DNA from: Chamaecrista fasciculata
Lineage: Eukaryota; Streptophyta; Magnoliopsida; Fabales; Fabaceae
DNA: 64,000 bases
Reading direction: 5' to 3'
NCBI GenBank assembly: GCA_003254925.1
Contig: QANZ01013640.1
Location: 38,303-102,302 of the forward strand
In this document: one piece after another, positions 21,284 to 33,710 of the stretch
How positions within the stretch are numbered: position 1 is the first letter of the stretch
Layout: every line of letters starts with the position of its first letter
Program-made: the position numbers and the translations under genes
The notes under the pieces: model-generated
What the model was told of the DNA's origin: nothing
The model's input: the letters and a program-made list of their open reading frames with translations, nothing else
Database searches by the model: none

Positions 21284-24200
21284 ATGGCTCATCAACAACA
21301 CCCTTCACCGTCGGAGCTGGATGATGATGATGATGGCAAAGCCCTTCGCAACGCCGTCTTCATCGACACCACCCTCGACACTCACTTGGCTATCATTGTT
21401 TCCCGCGCCGACACTGTTTCTGATCTCAAAAGTAATATTCCCCCATTCCTCTCTCTCTTTTCTCTCCTTCTTAATCCTTTCTTTTCTGTTCCCTTTATCT
21501 ATATCTCTCAGGTGTCGTTTGGTTTCAGTAATTCCTGCTGCACTTGTTCTACGAACTTGCTTGAAATGTCAGCCATTTCATCGTGGGTTTATGTGTTATG
21601 AATTTTAAATTCAGACGCTTAACTGGAAATTTAGAAGAGTGAATACAGAAATCTAAATTCAACAAACCCCACTACTGCATGCCGTAATTTATAGATTTGG
21701 AGATAAGTTTTAGGCCGTTTGTCCCCAAACTTTACATCAAATGTCAATTTTGTCCCCATTCTTTTTTTGCTATCAATTTCGTCCGAATGTTTCACATTTT
21801 TGTCAATTTTATCCTTTCACTAACTTCTTGAAAGAAATTAACAACAGATTGCATTCTAATTTTCAATCTGAGTTAGAATTTGAGTTTATTTTTCTATCAA
21901 TTTTATATTATATATCATTAGCCACGTAGGTTCTGTTGATAATATTTGACTAAAGTAAGAGCATAGGATAAAATTGACCAAAATGTGAAACATTAGGGAC
22001 GAAATTAAAAAAAAAGATTGGGGACGAAATTGACAGTTGGTGTGAAGTTTTGGGACAAAATTAGTACTTTTGCCTAAGTTTTAATGGAAGAATGTTTATA
22101 GGTGATGGTGATCATTTGGGATCAATTTTTTTTTTCTTTTATCTTGCTATGTTACTGCTTAAGTTGTGAGAAATGTTTCTTAAACGCCTTTGTGCCTAGA
22201 CAAAAATTTATGTTAGTATGGCCTTACTTCCTTGCTTTTCTTTTAGTTCTTCTGAAAGTTCTGACATTTTGTTCAAATGATATGTGCCTGCCCTTGTCAT
22301 GCAGAGAGAATTATGTTTGAACACCCATTATGCTTTCCAAAGATTGGGCAGATACAGATTCATGCGATTAAGGTATGCTGCTTAATCCTGTTGCTGCTAA
22401 AAGAATAGTTTTTTACTAAAGCATATTACTAACAAAAATTGCTACTGTGGTAGGTAAAGCGCAAAGGATACTTTTATCATTTATCAGATTCCATGTTGGT
22501 GAGGAATGCCTTCGACGGTTTTAACAAGAGCTGGTTCCTAACAGTTGATGCTTCTACAATAATGGACCATGAAAAAAACAAGATTTCAAATTCTCCTAGT
22601 TCGAGTAACCAGGTGGTCTGTAATGGCATTGCTAAAAATGCCTTAATGGATGCTATTGATATTCCTCTTAGCTGTCCATCTAAAGGAGTGTCTGAATTCA
22701 ACAGATCAAAGTTGCTTCATATTGAGAATATACAGGATGAGAAGGAAGGAGTTCCTTCTGTTAGCCCTTGTGTTTCGGAACAAAGTGAAAAAGGAGTTGT
22801 CAAAAATTTGGAGACAGGTGTCAAACCCTCTAGCAATGGTGATGATGTGACTTCGTCACCTGGTTCATTTCCCAAAACAAAGGACCATGAACTTCCAAGT
22901 TTACGCACTGAATGTGAGGTGGATGGATTCAGTAAAGGAAATAAAGACGAAAATAGCATATTTGATGAAGGAACCTTAAAATCTGTGCCAAGTGTAAAGA
23001 AAAAAAACAAGCATATTTGGAAAAAAGAAGACACAGTAAAGTCTGATGCTTTCGAAGATAATAACACTTCTGTTCTGGGACCTGGTAAATTAACAGTTCA
23101 ACAGGATATTTTAGTTCCTGAAAACCCTTCAGGGGATGCCAGTAGAGGATTTTCCCATGGGACAGGGAATGGAGAAAATGACATTGCTGCTGAACTTGGT
23201 TGGAGATCTACGAAGATAAGTAGGATTTCAAGTGAAGCATTGAAAGCAACTGAAGTTCCGGAGGAGCACACCGAATTGAACAATAACAACAGTAAGAACA
23301 TCGATGCTGAATGCTACAAGTCAACGAAAGAGGCTTCTGAATCTGGATCTCCTAAAAATAAAAAGCATAAGAAAAGGAAGAGATCTTTGACTCATGATAT
23401 AAAAGATGAGATGTTGAAGGTGGAGAGTACATCCGAGAAGGCAGAAGTGCACACGTCTAACGAAGTACAAAAGAAAAGTGAAGAAACACTGAAGCAGGTT
23501 GAATTTAATAGTGACAAATGTGGGGATGGGATTGAATTTCAGCAGGATAATGTATCTCAAGAACCTTCGGATACCAGATCCCCTGCCAAGAAAAAGCAGA
23601 AGAGAAAAGGGAGAGGTGTAGATGAGTGTGCTTTGAAGGAAAAACAATCTATGATTAACGATCCTAATAAAGAGACCACGGAGCCAGAGAATGCTTCTAT
23701 GCACTCTTTGGATGAACAGCCCAAGAGTAGAAACAGGAGCGCTGATCAATTAACTGATTATTTTGATGATGCTGATCTTGTGAGAACCACTGTACCAAGT
23801 TCCAAGAAGAAAAAGAAGAAGAACTCCTCAAAGCATCAAACAGCGGAGCATTCTAATTTAAAAAATCATGGTGAAGGTGTTCAGGAGGAAATACTCGAAG
23901 ATGGTCAAATCTCTAAAGGTGATTCTACTCAGAAAATGGTTGAAAAAAATCTGATATAGTTACTTCATTTGAAATCAAACTAGAAATAGAAGAGGATATT
24001 ACTTCTGTTGATATAATTACTTCTTTTGAAATAAAAATTACTTCTGTTTCTGATCTTTATGCTAGCCTTGTTCTTTTTGGTAGGTACCAGTGTGAGCAAA
24101 ATTACTGGTGATAACATGGAAATTGAAGAAGATGCATTCAAAGAAGGCTCTATGTCTAAAGGAAATTCTGAGGACCATTGTGCCGTTGATGAGAAAGTAT

Positions 24201-27095
24201 ATACTTCTGATTTGAATGAGTCCAAGGAGCTGATTGGGGATAAAACTGGTGAGATTGAGCAAACTGAAGAAGCAAGAGAAATAACAGTTCTAGACGGTTC
24301 CAAGCTATTGCTGTCAGAAAATTGCACACCTTCCAACCAGAGGGACACTGATGCAAACATCAGAGAATTAACTGTAACTTCAGAGGTTCTGGAAGCAACT
24401 GAAACTACTGAACATGGAAAATCAGAAAAGAAAAGAAAGAAGAAAAGAAATGCTAAGGATTCAGGTGATGGACCAGCAGTTACGGAAGGTTTGAGCTGTG
24501 TAGATGCTTCAGCCTCAAATTGCGATCCTATCTCTGAAAACACAAAGACAGTGGAAAACCTTTTAAATCAAATTGAAGGGGAAAACTTACCTCTGAAAGA
24601 AATGGAAGGGACTCCTCTTTCAGCTACTGATGGGGAAGTAGATGACATCAATGCTGGCTCCCTGGAAAACATTAACAAAACTGAGGCTCATACTGAAAAT
24701 TTGAGAGATAAAAAAGGCAAGAAATCTAAGAAGAAACAAACTACTACTGCAAGGAGTGCATCGGAAATGCCAACAAATGATCAATTTCTTGATCATAAAG
24801 AACCATCATTAACATCTGATGGTAGATTACTTGAGGAACCTTCATCCAAAATAAGGAAGAAAAACAAGTCATTAAGCATGAAGTCCACTGACAAATCCAG
24901 TGGACCAATTTTGGAGCCTGAAAGGGGAATTGAAACTCCCCATCCACTGTCCAATGACACTCCTCTAGATTCAAAACGTTCATCTAGAGATGAAGACAAT
25001 AATCACTTGGAATCACCTTCCAGAACTGACAATATTAATGCTGAACAACATTTTGTATCTGAGCAACGGCAGCATATGCATATTGTATCAGATGACATTC
25101 TTATTAAAAAGGATGGTGCAAATAAAACAGATATTGACCTGATGACTGGAAAGAACCGGAATAGGCTTGAAGTAGTAAAAGGAAATACTCATATTGGGAC
25201 TACCCCTGTAAAGAAGGTTCCAAAAGCACACAGAATTGTACAAGAAGCGCAATTGTCTAGTCAGTCTAAGAGTGTCACATCCACCATAGAACAAAACCGA
25301 AGGCCTCAAGCTCACAAAGCTTCTGGGAAAATTATGAAATTGGGGAAAAAAGGTGAAGCTTTTGCTGTATCAAATTCTAATCTGAAAGGCTCTAAGAAAA
25401 TGGTTCAAAATAGAGTTGGAAAAGCTTTTGGGAATAGCATTGAGGGAGATCTGAGTAAAAAGGAGAAAAGAAAGAGCTTGTTAGCAGGAACAATTTTCAA
25501 CGATGATAGCAGTGGCACCTCTGAAGATGAAGATGAAAAAGCTAATGATTCAAATTCCAGCACTCAATCTCCATCAGATAATTCGCTCTCATCTGAATAC
25601 TCAGATGGGGATAGCCATGCAGGTCTGTAAGAACTGTGAGCCTTTATGTTTTACAGCTGGTACATTGTATATAAATATTTTTTATTCTGTTTGTGTGTGG
25701 CTGGACCCTGAGTGGATGAATGATTTTCTGATTCTTTTAATTGGTTGTTCCTTATTTTATCATTCTAAGATCTGAGCTTCAGAAATTTGTTCTGTCAACT
25801 GGTCTTACGTGTTTAGGAGCATAAAAAATTTCTTTGATCATTTATCGTGCTCCAGAACTTGATGCTTCTTCTTCTTCTTAGGTTTAGATGTAAGGTTGCA
25901 AAATTCAACCAGGCAAGATGATGGTTAGGTTATGTACTAGATCTGTTAGTTTTTAAGTTAAGGAAGTATAGAGTTCTTAGTATTAATTTCTAAATTTTTT
26001 TGCCGGTACCTGGAATAGTTTATATGATTGAAGTAACTTGTTACGTCATTTTCCCCTGCACAAGTGTTCTCTTAATATTTATGTTGTAGAATTTTGATAT
26101 CTATGGTTTGAATGATAATATTGAATGGAAAATGAAAAAAAAATTGGCCTACAATTTTTTACCAAAGATTAATATGGGCTTCATATTTCTTTGTTTCTTC
26201 ATGTAAGTGATGATGATAGAATCTGGTACTAATTTCTTCTCTTTTTTAATTGAATTGGAACAGGTTCGCCTGACAGGAAAGGTCAAGAAACTAGTGGAAG
26301 AAGTTCCGCAAAATCACGGTGAGTTAATGAATTGCAATCATGCAGCTAAAAGTTGGCAGACCGTTTGCTTTATTTGAATGGCTATTTTTGGCTATGATTT
26401 TTCTTGTTCTGTAAACTGGTTATTTTGACTCTCATAAAAGCACATGTGGGTATCACATTTTGGGCTTCTCTCTTTCTCTCTCTATATATATAATTATATA
26501 TTATCCGTGCATGCTGAAAGTAGACATGAGATGTTAAGATATTCAATTACATAAATTACTCTCTTCCAGACTCTAGTGTTTGGCATAAATTCAATTTGTA
26601 GACTTTCTGCATAAGATTGTTTTGTGACCGTAGTAACACATGATTTAGGGTTGCACCGTTTAGTCTTTGGTATTGTGGTATAATCTGATTTGGTCGAGTC
26701 TTTGAGACCATCTACCCTCAAATCATAACCTACTAGATAGACAAGTGTCAACAGTATGATTTCAATTAATTTGCAACTATAATTTATCAAAAGTTTTGTT
26801 AGAGAATTGACATTCTAAACATTCATCATTTACATATTGTTCCTTCTTTTGACATTATTCTAGTGAAAAGATGTTGTAGGGAATTCTTCATGTTTTATGT
26901 TTCCCATATCTTGATCCCAAAAGCATCTGAAAGAATCTTCATTTGTGCAGCTTGTCAGGCACAGAGGGGATCTCCTTTGAGAGTATTCTTAGAAGCTCAA
27001 GGAGGTATAAGAAGGCTAAAATGACAGCCTCTCAATTGGAAGAAACTGAAAGTCAACCTGTTGATTTTGTTCCAGACAGTTTGGCAGACCCATAA
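21284..27095 (+). CDS. Large lysine-rich, probably nuclear protein of unknown function, 6 exons
   Basis: The model joins 21284-21431, 22305-22372, 22454-23918, 24084-25622, 26264-26318 and 26951-27095, all GT-AG with matching phases, for 1139 residues. I do not recognise a named family. Residues 20-100 (containing AVFIDTTLDTHLAIIVSRAD and FPKIGQIQIHAIKVKRKGYF) look like a small folded, possibly ubiquitin-like domain. The rest is low-complexity and charged. At least seven basic clusters recur at about residues 251, 372, 448, 522, 674, 771 and 815 (KNKKHKKRKRS, AKKKQKRKGRG, EKKRKKKRN), separated by acidic Ser/Glu-rich linkers. An acidic serine tract (SEDEDEKANDS) precedes the conserved-looking C-terminus FESILRSSRRYKKAK. 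This resembles nucleolar or coiled-body scaffold proteins, but that is inference. Intron 1 holds a MITE and the promoter region a Pack-MULE. Confidence 0.85.
21713..22074. mobile_element. Fold-back MITE in intron 1, 9 bp TSD
   Basis: A 362 bp element with inverted ends (GGCCGTTTGTCCCCAAAC and complement) and an exact TAAGTTTTA at 21704-21712 and 22075-22083. It lies wholly inside intron 1 of the lysine-rich gene. Same family as 8888-9264. Confidence 0.8.
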
Positions 27096-27524
27096 TTTTG
27101 AGGGTCTGGGTGGGTGTTTTTTTTGTTTGAGATCATGTGAGGAAGAAAAAAAAGCCAGCCGAAACTCGTTCTTTTGTCGGAAAAATTTTGCTTTCACCTT
27201 ATTTCCGAACAGGAGGAGAAGAAATGAGTTTCTTTTGCTGTTTCAGCTTAGACAGGAATGGTGGATTGGTTTGTGTGGTGTATATTAGTTAATTGAACTG
27301 TTATCACGTTGTTACATTTAGCTTAGATATGAAGAAGGTGCTTTAGTTGAAGTTTATATAATGATATGAAGCATTTATATGTAATTTTGTTGTGAAGGTT
27401 TTCCAGATCTGGTACCTTCTCTATTACAAACCACTGTGACTCTGTCAAAGATGATGAATTCATGAACATATTTTTGTGTAGCAATGGCATAAAGTTGTTC
27501 TCAAATTTTATGATAATTTGGAAA
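27096..27524. other. 3' UTR and flank of the lysine-rich gene
   Basis: Follows the TAA at 27093-27095. Contains poly(T) and GAAGAAAA tracts. No second gene. Confidence 0.5.
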
Positions 27525-27533
27525 TAAATTGAA

Positions 27534-28038
27534 GGTCAAAGGGTCATTTTGGTCCTAAATGTATGCCCTAATGTTCATTTTGGTCCATTATATTTCAAAA
27601 TGTTCAAATTGGTCCTAAATGTTGACAAAATGATTCATTTTGGTCCCAAACTATTAAATTTGGTCATATTTGTCTCGTCTTTCATTTCAAGTTCAAAGAA
27701 CTTGTTAAGAGGAATTCGTAGCTCTGAATTCGTTGCATTCGAATTTGAAATGAGAGAAATATGATCAACTTTGTTTGTTTGACCATGAAATGAGTGGTTT
27801 ATTTTTAGGATTGACTTGACCTCGTTTGTTGACGACCCTAACTAGATAGAGAAAGTACATTTCGAGAACAATACATAACTCTAAACTCTTCTTTGAACCT
27901 GAAACAAGTTATATTCAATAGTTTGGGATCAAAATGAAACATTTTGCAAACATTTAGGACCAATTTGAATATTTTGAAACATAATGGATCAAAATGAACA
28001 TTAGAGCGTACATTTAGGACCAAAATGATCCTTTAACC
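27534..28038. mobile_element. Fold-back MITE, 9 bp TSD
   Basis: A 505 bp element. The left end GGTCAAAGGGTCATTTTGG is mirrored by the right end (AAATGATCCTTTAACC). The exact 9 bp TAAATTGAA flanks it at 27525-27533 and 28039-28047. Confidence 0.8.
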
Positions 28039-28349
28039 TAAATTGAACATGTAAAAACATGAAAGGTCCAGAAAGGTTGTAAAATTTCTTTTCTTAGTGA
28101 AAATTCATGTCATATTTTATAATTGGTGGATTTCACGACAAAGTAGTAAAATTTAAGACTTTTCCTTGTTAAATATGCTATAATTAGTAGGTAGGGCCGT
28201 AGGGGTGTCCTTTTTTTCCCCTCATAGAATCACCGCTTATTTGGTCCTCTTTTTTCACAGTTTCAACTGCATTTTTGAAATAAACTATTTGGTCTTTAAA
28301 AAATTACAAATGTCATATCTCTGTTATTGACACTAATGACCTGGTCATT

Positions 28350-28740
28350 AAGTGCACATATGACACGTTAAATGCCACATGTTTAACTATTTGGGACCAC
28401 CTAGGATTTGGATTTGGGAATGCTTCAATAGTTTATGCCTTATGGAAGCTTCACGTGTAATACAAATATTTGGGTCTGAGTTAATTTTAGGCCAGTTTAA
28501 TTGTGTTTGTTGGTCCAGTTCGATTGGTTTAAGTAACTAGGATGTCAAAGTGACATTTAATGGTATCATGTAAGCATTTAACGTTCACGTCATCAAGTAA
28601 TTTAACAAATTCTAACTGAGAGACTAAATAGTTGACGATTATGATAAATGAAAGACTAAATAATCTATTTCAATAAATGAAAGAACAAATTATTGACTCG
28701 GTAAAAAAAAAAAAAAAGGAGAGCAAATAGTAAATTTCCT
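28350..28740. repeat. Dispersed repeat, copy A
   Basis: About 390 bp closely similar to 36050-36435 in the same orientation, sharing for example GTGACATTTAATGGTATCAT and TTAACGTTCACGTCATCAA. A third, truncated and inverted copy ends at the gypsy insertion at 57366. Confidence 0.75.
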
Positions 28741-29679
28741 TTTAATTTATTTATACGCAGCTCGTGCAAGCCATTTTTGTTCCCTTTTTTAATTTACCGC
28801 TTCCTTTATATATCTATTTATTTCCTTTCTCTTTTCGCAATATCACTATGCCATTGTTTGAACATAACTTAGTTCTCATGCCAAAAATCACTAAACAAAT
28901 AATGTCAAATTGTGTGTCAAAAATAATTTGGGACCAATTTGAAACAATATGAAAATATGTAAGACTAATTTAAAACAAATAAAAATTAAAAGACCAATTT
29001 GAAATCTATCACATTCATAAAGGACCAATTTGAGACGTTGGCCTTTTATTTTTTTTAAAGTTCATAGCAAAAATAATAATTAATCAGAAAATATATAATA
29101 CCTCATCAAAAGCGCACATATATATATATATATATATACACTATGGGCTTTTCGCACCCTAACGAACACGAAAATATGTATGTAACGTTTGATTTGACAT
29201 TTGTAGTTATTCAGTGACTAAATAGTATATTTCTATTATTTAAGGACTAAATCGTTAGAAGTGTGGAAATTAGAAGACTAAATAATGATTTTTCACTTTC
29301 TTAAATCTCATCTACTACTTTCTCCCTTCCATCATCTATACAGTTAGCCAATTATCAAGTTTCACGTATTTATTTCTTTTTTTTTAATTTTTAATTTAAT
29401 TATTTTGACCAACTAAAAGCACCTTCACACATATAATATAGTATAGATATAAATATATGAGTGTACTTTAGTTTGCAGGAGATAATCCACCTTCTTCTAT
29501 CCTTTTCTCTTTCATCCATTCAAACGGAGGTCATTATTAATTGACAAAATATATTAGTTAATTATAATTAATTAATTGTGATGGCACATTATATATATAT
29601 ATATATATATATATCAATGTATGTATATAATGCTTGTTTGGTACTATAATAAAGGGTGTAGATATCGATATACACGATA
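28741..29679. other. AT-rich DNA with (TA)n microsatellites
   Basis: Dinucleotide AT runs near 29118-29140 and 29590-29615, plus GGACCAATTTGA-type MITE debris at 28920-29040. No gene. Confidence 0.55.
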
Positions 29680-30083
29680 CTCCCTCCGTCCCTTTTTATT
29701 TGCTTCATTGCAGAACTTTTTTTGTCCCTTTTTATCTGCTTTGTTATGAAATCAAGAGGTCATCAATGAACTTTTTTACCATTTTATCCCTATTTAATAT
29801 TATAGTCATAATGGACGATTTGACTTTTGGTAGAGAATTATTTTGGGGTTCTGTAGTAATCAATTGGAGTAGGTTTCATAAAAAAATTGTGAGAGTATTT
29901 AAATTAGTTGGAGGAATTTAATTTTTGAAATATGAGCATTAAATTGATGATATAATTAAGTCTAATTTAATAAGGGTAATATAGTCTTTTTATTTTAGAT
30001 TTTACATTAATTTTAATGATTTAATCATTATATTAGTTTGTGTGCAACAACCTTAAAAAGCAGATAAAAAGGGACGGAGGGAG
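29680..30083. mobile_element. Stowaway-type MITE
   Basis: A 404 bp element with the diagnostic ends CTCCCTCCGTCCC and GGGACGGAGGGAG, flanked by TA at 29678-29679 and 30084-30085. Ends and TA target identify a Tc1/mariner-derived Stowaway element. Confidence 0.9.
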
Positions 30084-30085
30084 TA

Positions 30086-31317
30086 TATCAATATGAAAAT
30101 ATATATAACGGCATAACTTAATGAAATGTGTATGTCTTGAAAAACCAATTAAATGCACATAGAAGCACAGATTACAGCGTATGCCTCAAATTTACTTTTT
30201 TTTTTCCCTAGAAACTTCCTTCGTTGTATTGAAACTATGGTGATTTTTTGAGCGATGAGTTTTGATCTTTTTAATAATGCAATGATAGAGTACAAATATG
30301 TATGTAAAATAAATAAGGGACTAAATTATTAACTTAGTAAAGAAAGAGAGATCAAATAGTAAATTTTCTCTTATTTTTAATTTCATAGACTATAGTTTTA
30401 AACATGGACCACCAGAAAAGGGTGGAGCCATATAATATAAGATATATATGATATGATAATAAATAGATTTGAACGAAATTTAAAGTGATCTTTTTATATA
30501 GGTCAAAATTTTATTTTAGTCCTTAAATTATTTCATTTGTTCCACAATTAATCCAATATGTGATTTCATTTAATTTCTACAATTATCTTTAATCTAGATA
30601 TTTGACAATATTGATCATTTTTTCTCGTATATATTTTAATAAAAGGGTTAATAATTTTTTTAATCACAAATTGTAGAAAAATTTTTAGTTAATTTTTTTA
30701 AAAAAAAGTAAGATTTTTCTTTCTCTATCTATCAACTCATTTATCAAGACACGTATGGGAGAAAAATCATTTAAATTAAATGTCAAACTCAAAGATAATA
30801 ACGAAAACAAGAAAAAAAATCACATTTTAAACTAATGATTGAACAAATGAAAAGGTTTGATAACTAAATTTAAATTCATCCTATAATTAACTTGAGTATT
30901 AAAATAAATTTGACATTTCATATAAAATGAAAGATGAAACGATTATAATAAATAACATGGAACAACCATTATCAAATATTCAATATAGGTAAATTAGAAA
31001 ATAAACACGAAATCAAAGATGATTAGACAAGCCAATATAAAGAACAATGAAGCAAGCCACAAACAAACCCTTACGCGATTCATTAGTAATTTGCCTAAGG
31101 AAGATGATCAAGTAATAAACTCATGTTTGATTTCTCATCCTCAAATTTGTGATCATTTTTGGTTTAGAAACTCCCTTTCTTGCATTGATCGAGACTAATA
31201 AGATGAATTTTTTTAGTGATGAGTTAACATTCTTATTATCTACATATGATATGATAATTATAAGTAGATTTGAATGAAGGAAAATCTAAAGTGATATTTT
31301 TGTTTATATGCCTCTTT
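30086..31317. other. AT-rich intergenic DNA, no gene seen
   Basis: No sustained frame. 'GATCAAATAGTAAATTTTC' near 30350 is debris of the repeat at 28350. Confidence 0.5.
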
Positions 31318-31402
31318 CTAAAGCAAGGGTAAGGTTGCATACATATTGACCCTCTCCAGACCTCACCTAGTAGGAGCCTTGTGCACTGAGTCGCCCTTTT
31401 AT
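31318..31402 (+). mobile_element. SINE 3' remnant (TS-like)
   Basis: The words AAGGTTGCATACATATTGAC, CCTCTCCAGACCTCACCTAG and GGAGCCTTGTGCACTGAG match the 3' body of a common plant SINE lineage as I remember it. The tRNA-like head is missing. Confidence 0.5.
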
Positions 31403-31683
31403 GTATGTCGAAAATTAAAGAAAATCATTTAGCAGATCTAAGAAGAAATGGAATGGAAGGGATAACACATAGCATTATAGGATGCAACATCAAATCCACC
31501 ATGTGCTTTTTTATTGAAAGCATATAAAGTAGTACAATAATTCACCATCACCAACAAGTAATAACAATGGAACAAATACACAAAACGACATAACATAAAC
31601 GAAACTGAAACATAACATAACATAGAAGGGGGACAACAATCAATCAACCCCTATAGCACCATGATAGATTCTTCTCCAAAGCC

Positions 31684-32714
31684 CTAAAGATAATACTGAG
31701 AATTATGCCAAAAGGCATTGGGGTGAGAGACATCAGCAAACGGCATGGTTTCATGCTCTTCTCCTCCGGTCATCAAGTCCGTAAAGCACGGCTGCTTCGG
31801 CATTAACATAGGCAATGACATTGGCAACATCATTCCAGCACCCGTTGATGCACCCATACTTTCTACCTCTTCCACTTTGGCCTTGTCCCTTGCATTCCTG
31901 GTTTCTACCACCACCACTGCAGCTTCCACTGTCGTTACCACCGCTGGAGCCGGCGGTGGAGCCACCACTGAAGCCGGCTGAGAGATCTCCTCTTGGTTTT
32001 GGTTCTGACTTTGGCTCTGGCCTTGCCCTTGGTTCTGCCTGTCTACCTGCTTGTCCAGCACCTCCATCCGCCGTCCAATGTCCTTTAGATTCTGCTCGAT
32101 CAACCACGCGAGATCGTTCAGGTCCATCATTGTCATGTTATGAAGGATCTTTCCAGCACTCAGATACTGATACATGATTTGAGTCATCTCTTTCTCTCTG
32201 TTGTCCTTCCTATAAATTAAAAAAAAAAATACTTAGTAACATCATAAGTATTACTTTATTGAGAAGAGTATATAAATGACTATTATGAAAAAAAAAAACA
32301 TTGTTGAGAAGAGTATATAAATAATTGTTATGAAAAAAGAAACATCGTTGAAAAGAGTATATAAATGATTGATATGAGAAAAAAAAGAGAATTTTGAAAC
32401 CTTTGTTTTTTAAGTTGTTCTTTAGTCTTGAGGATCCTTTGTTTGAGAAAACCCTCTTGATTCACCATCTTCTTGCTCTGCTCGAGTTCCGGCATACGTC
32501 GAAACTTGGACAGAACACGCTGGACACCAAAAGGCGAGGGCCATATCTCCGGTTGAGCGTCATAGGGGCTGTACACAATGGCACAAGCCTCGATGCCGCA
32601 GAGAGTGGTCAGCTCATCAACCTTCTTGATGAGACCCTTCTTGCGTTTCTTGTAGGTGGCCTTCCTAGCCGAGTCATTGGCTATGAACGCAAGCTTGACC
32701 TTCTTCCTAGTCAT
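31684..32714 (-). CDS. AGL80: Type I (M-gamma) MADS-box transcription factor, AGL80 group
   Basis: Exons 32714-32401 and 32209-31684 on the minus strand join to 279 residues. The MADS domain starts at residue 1 (MTRKKVKLAFIANDSARKAT, then YKKRKKGLIKKVDELTTLCG and ACAIVYSPYD), with PEIWPSPFGVQRVLSKFRRM after it, the wording of AGL80-like proteins. These act in the central cell and endosperm, usually as heterodimers with M-alpha partners. The joined segment KKQRKDNREKEM continues the family pattern (KENREKEMTE-like), which supports the splice. The second half holds a Gln/Asn tract, Ala/Val/Pro-rich sequence and a Met-rich LPMSLPMLMPKQP stretch. Without splicing, exon 1 would run into a hydrophobic tail and stop at 32328. 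A TATA box lies about 65 bp upstream. Confidence 0.92.
32259..32391. repeat. Three tandem copies of a 44-45 bp unit inside the MADS intron
   Basis: Units start at 32259, 32304 and 32348, each beginning TTGAGAAGAGTATATAAAT or a one-base variant. They fill most of the 191 bp intron. Confidence 0.8.
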
Positions 32715-32777
32715 GTTGTTACCAACACAATGTTGTGTTGTGTTTTTGTGTGACTCTTAAGCAAGGCCAATGCCATG

Positions 32778-32785
32778 TTTATATA
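32778..32785 (-). promoter_or_regulatory. TATA box of the MADS gene
   Basis: TATATAAA on the minus strand, 64-71 bp before the ATG at 32714. Position and form fit a core promoter. Confidence 0.6.
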
Positions 32786-32935
32786 GGCTAGGTTGAAGCC
32801 TTTGGTGTGCTCTACCTTGGGATTTTATGGTAGGTTATTGATGTTTTATATTATAATAATTAGGACTCATTACTACTTTGGATATCATGTAGATTTCCAA
32901 AATCAGATTTATAATTTTAATTTGTGGATGTGTAT

Positions 32936-33710
32936 TGTGTTATTCATCTCATTTTTTTAAAAAAATTATTTTATTTTTACGATGGATCGATCAATATTGT
33001 CGAGTTGAGTCAAGTCGTGAGAGAGCTTTTCTGGATTAAAAAGAAAAATTAGACATGTACTGGTACGGATATGAGAAAGGTTATTTATCAAATCAGTTGG
33101 GTTAATTATATGAATGATTAGAATAACAATTTGTAATTCATGTATACATATGTGGGTGTGTTATTCATTTCAATTTTTTTTAGTTTTTAAATTATTTTAT
33201 CCTTGCGATGGATCTACTGATATGTCGTGTTGTAATAGTTTCTCTTGATTAAAAAGAAATATTAGACACACAATGTTACGAATATGAGAAATTTAACTAT
33301 CTAATCAATTAGGTTAATTATACGAATGATTAGAATAACAATTTGTAATTTTTGTCTACATATGTGTGTTGATTTTTTTTTTATTTTACTATATTTTATC
33401 TTAATCGATATCGTTGTATTAACAATTCTTTCTTATATGAAATGAGTTAGCGCCAGCGTGTTATAAGAATAAGAGAAAGTTAATTATCGAATTAGGTTAA
33501 TTATGTGTATAATTAGTAAAATAATTTGCGATTCATGCATGCACATGTTACAATTTTGTTTCTATTTTATCGTAAACAAAAATGTTATAATAATAATTTA
33601 TCTTCATTAATAAAAATTAAGTTTACGATATGATTATAGAAAAAAATAATTATCAAATTAAGTTAAGCATATAATTGATATAATAATTTGCGACTCATAC
33701 ATGCATGACA
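32936..33710. repeat. Decayed tandem repeat of about 200 bp, four copies
   Basis: Copies begin near 32936, 33155, 33365 and 33545. Each holds a variant of TTAATTATATGAATGATTAGAATAACAATTTG followed by a CATGTATACATATG-like word. Divergence rises toward the right. Confidence 0.65.

Noticed and set aside
23960-24083. Two separate genes (22493-23959 and 24059-25630)
   Set aside because: A phase-matched GT-AG intron at 23919-24083 joins them, and both halves share the lysine-cluster/acidic style.
32328-32400. MADS protein ending with a hydrophobic tail (unspliced 128-residue form)
   Set aside because: The tail is intron translation. Splicing at 32401/32209 restores the family continuation REKEM and a coherent second half, though retention could occur as a minor form.
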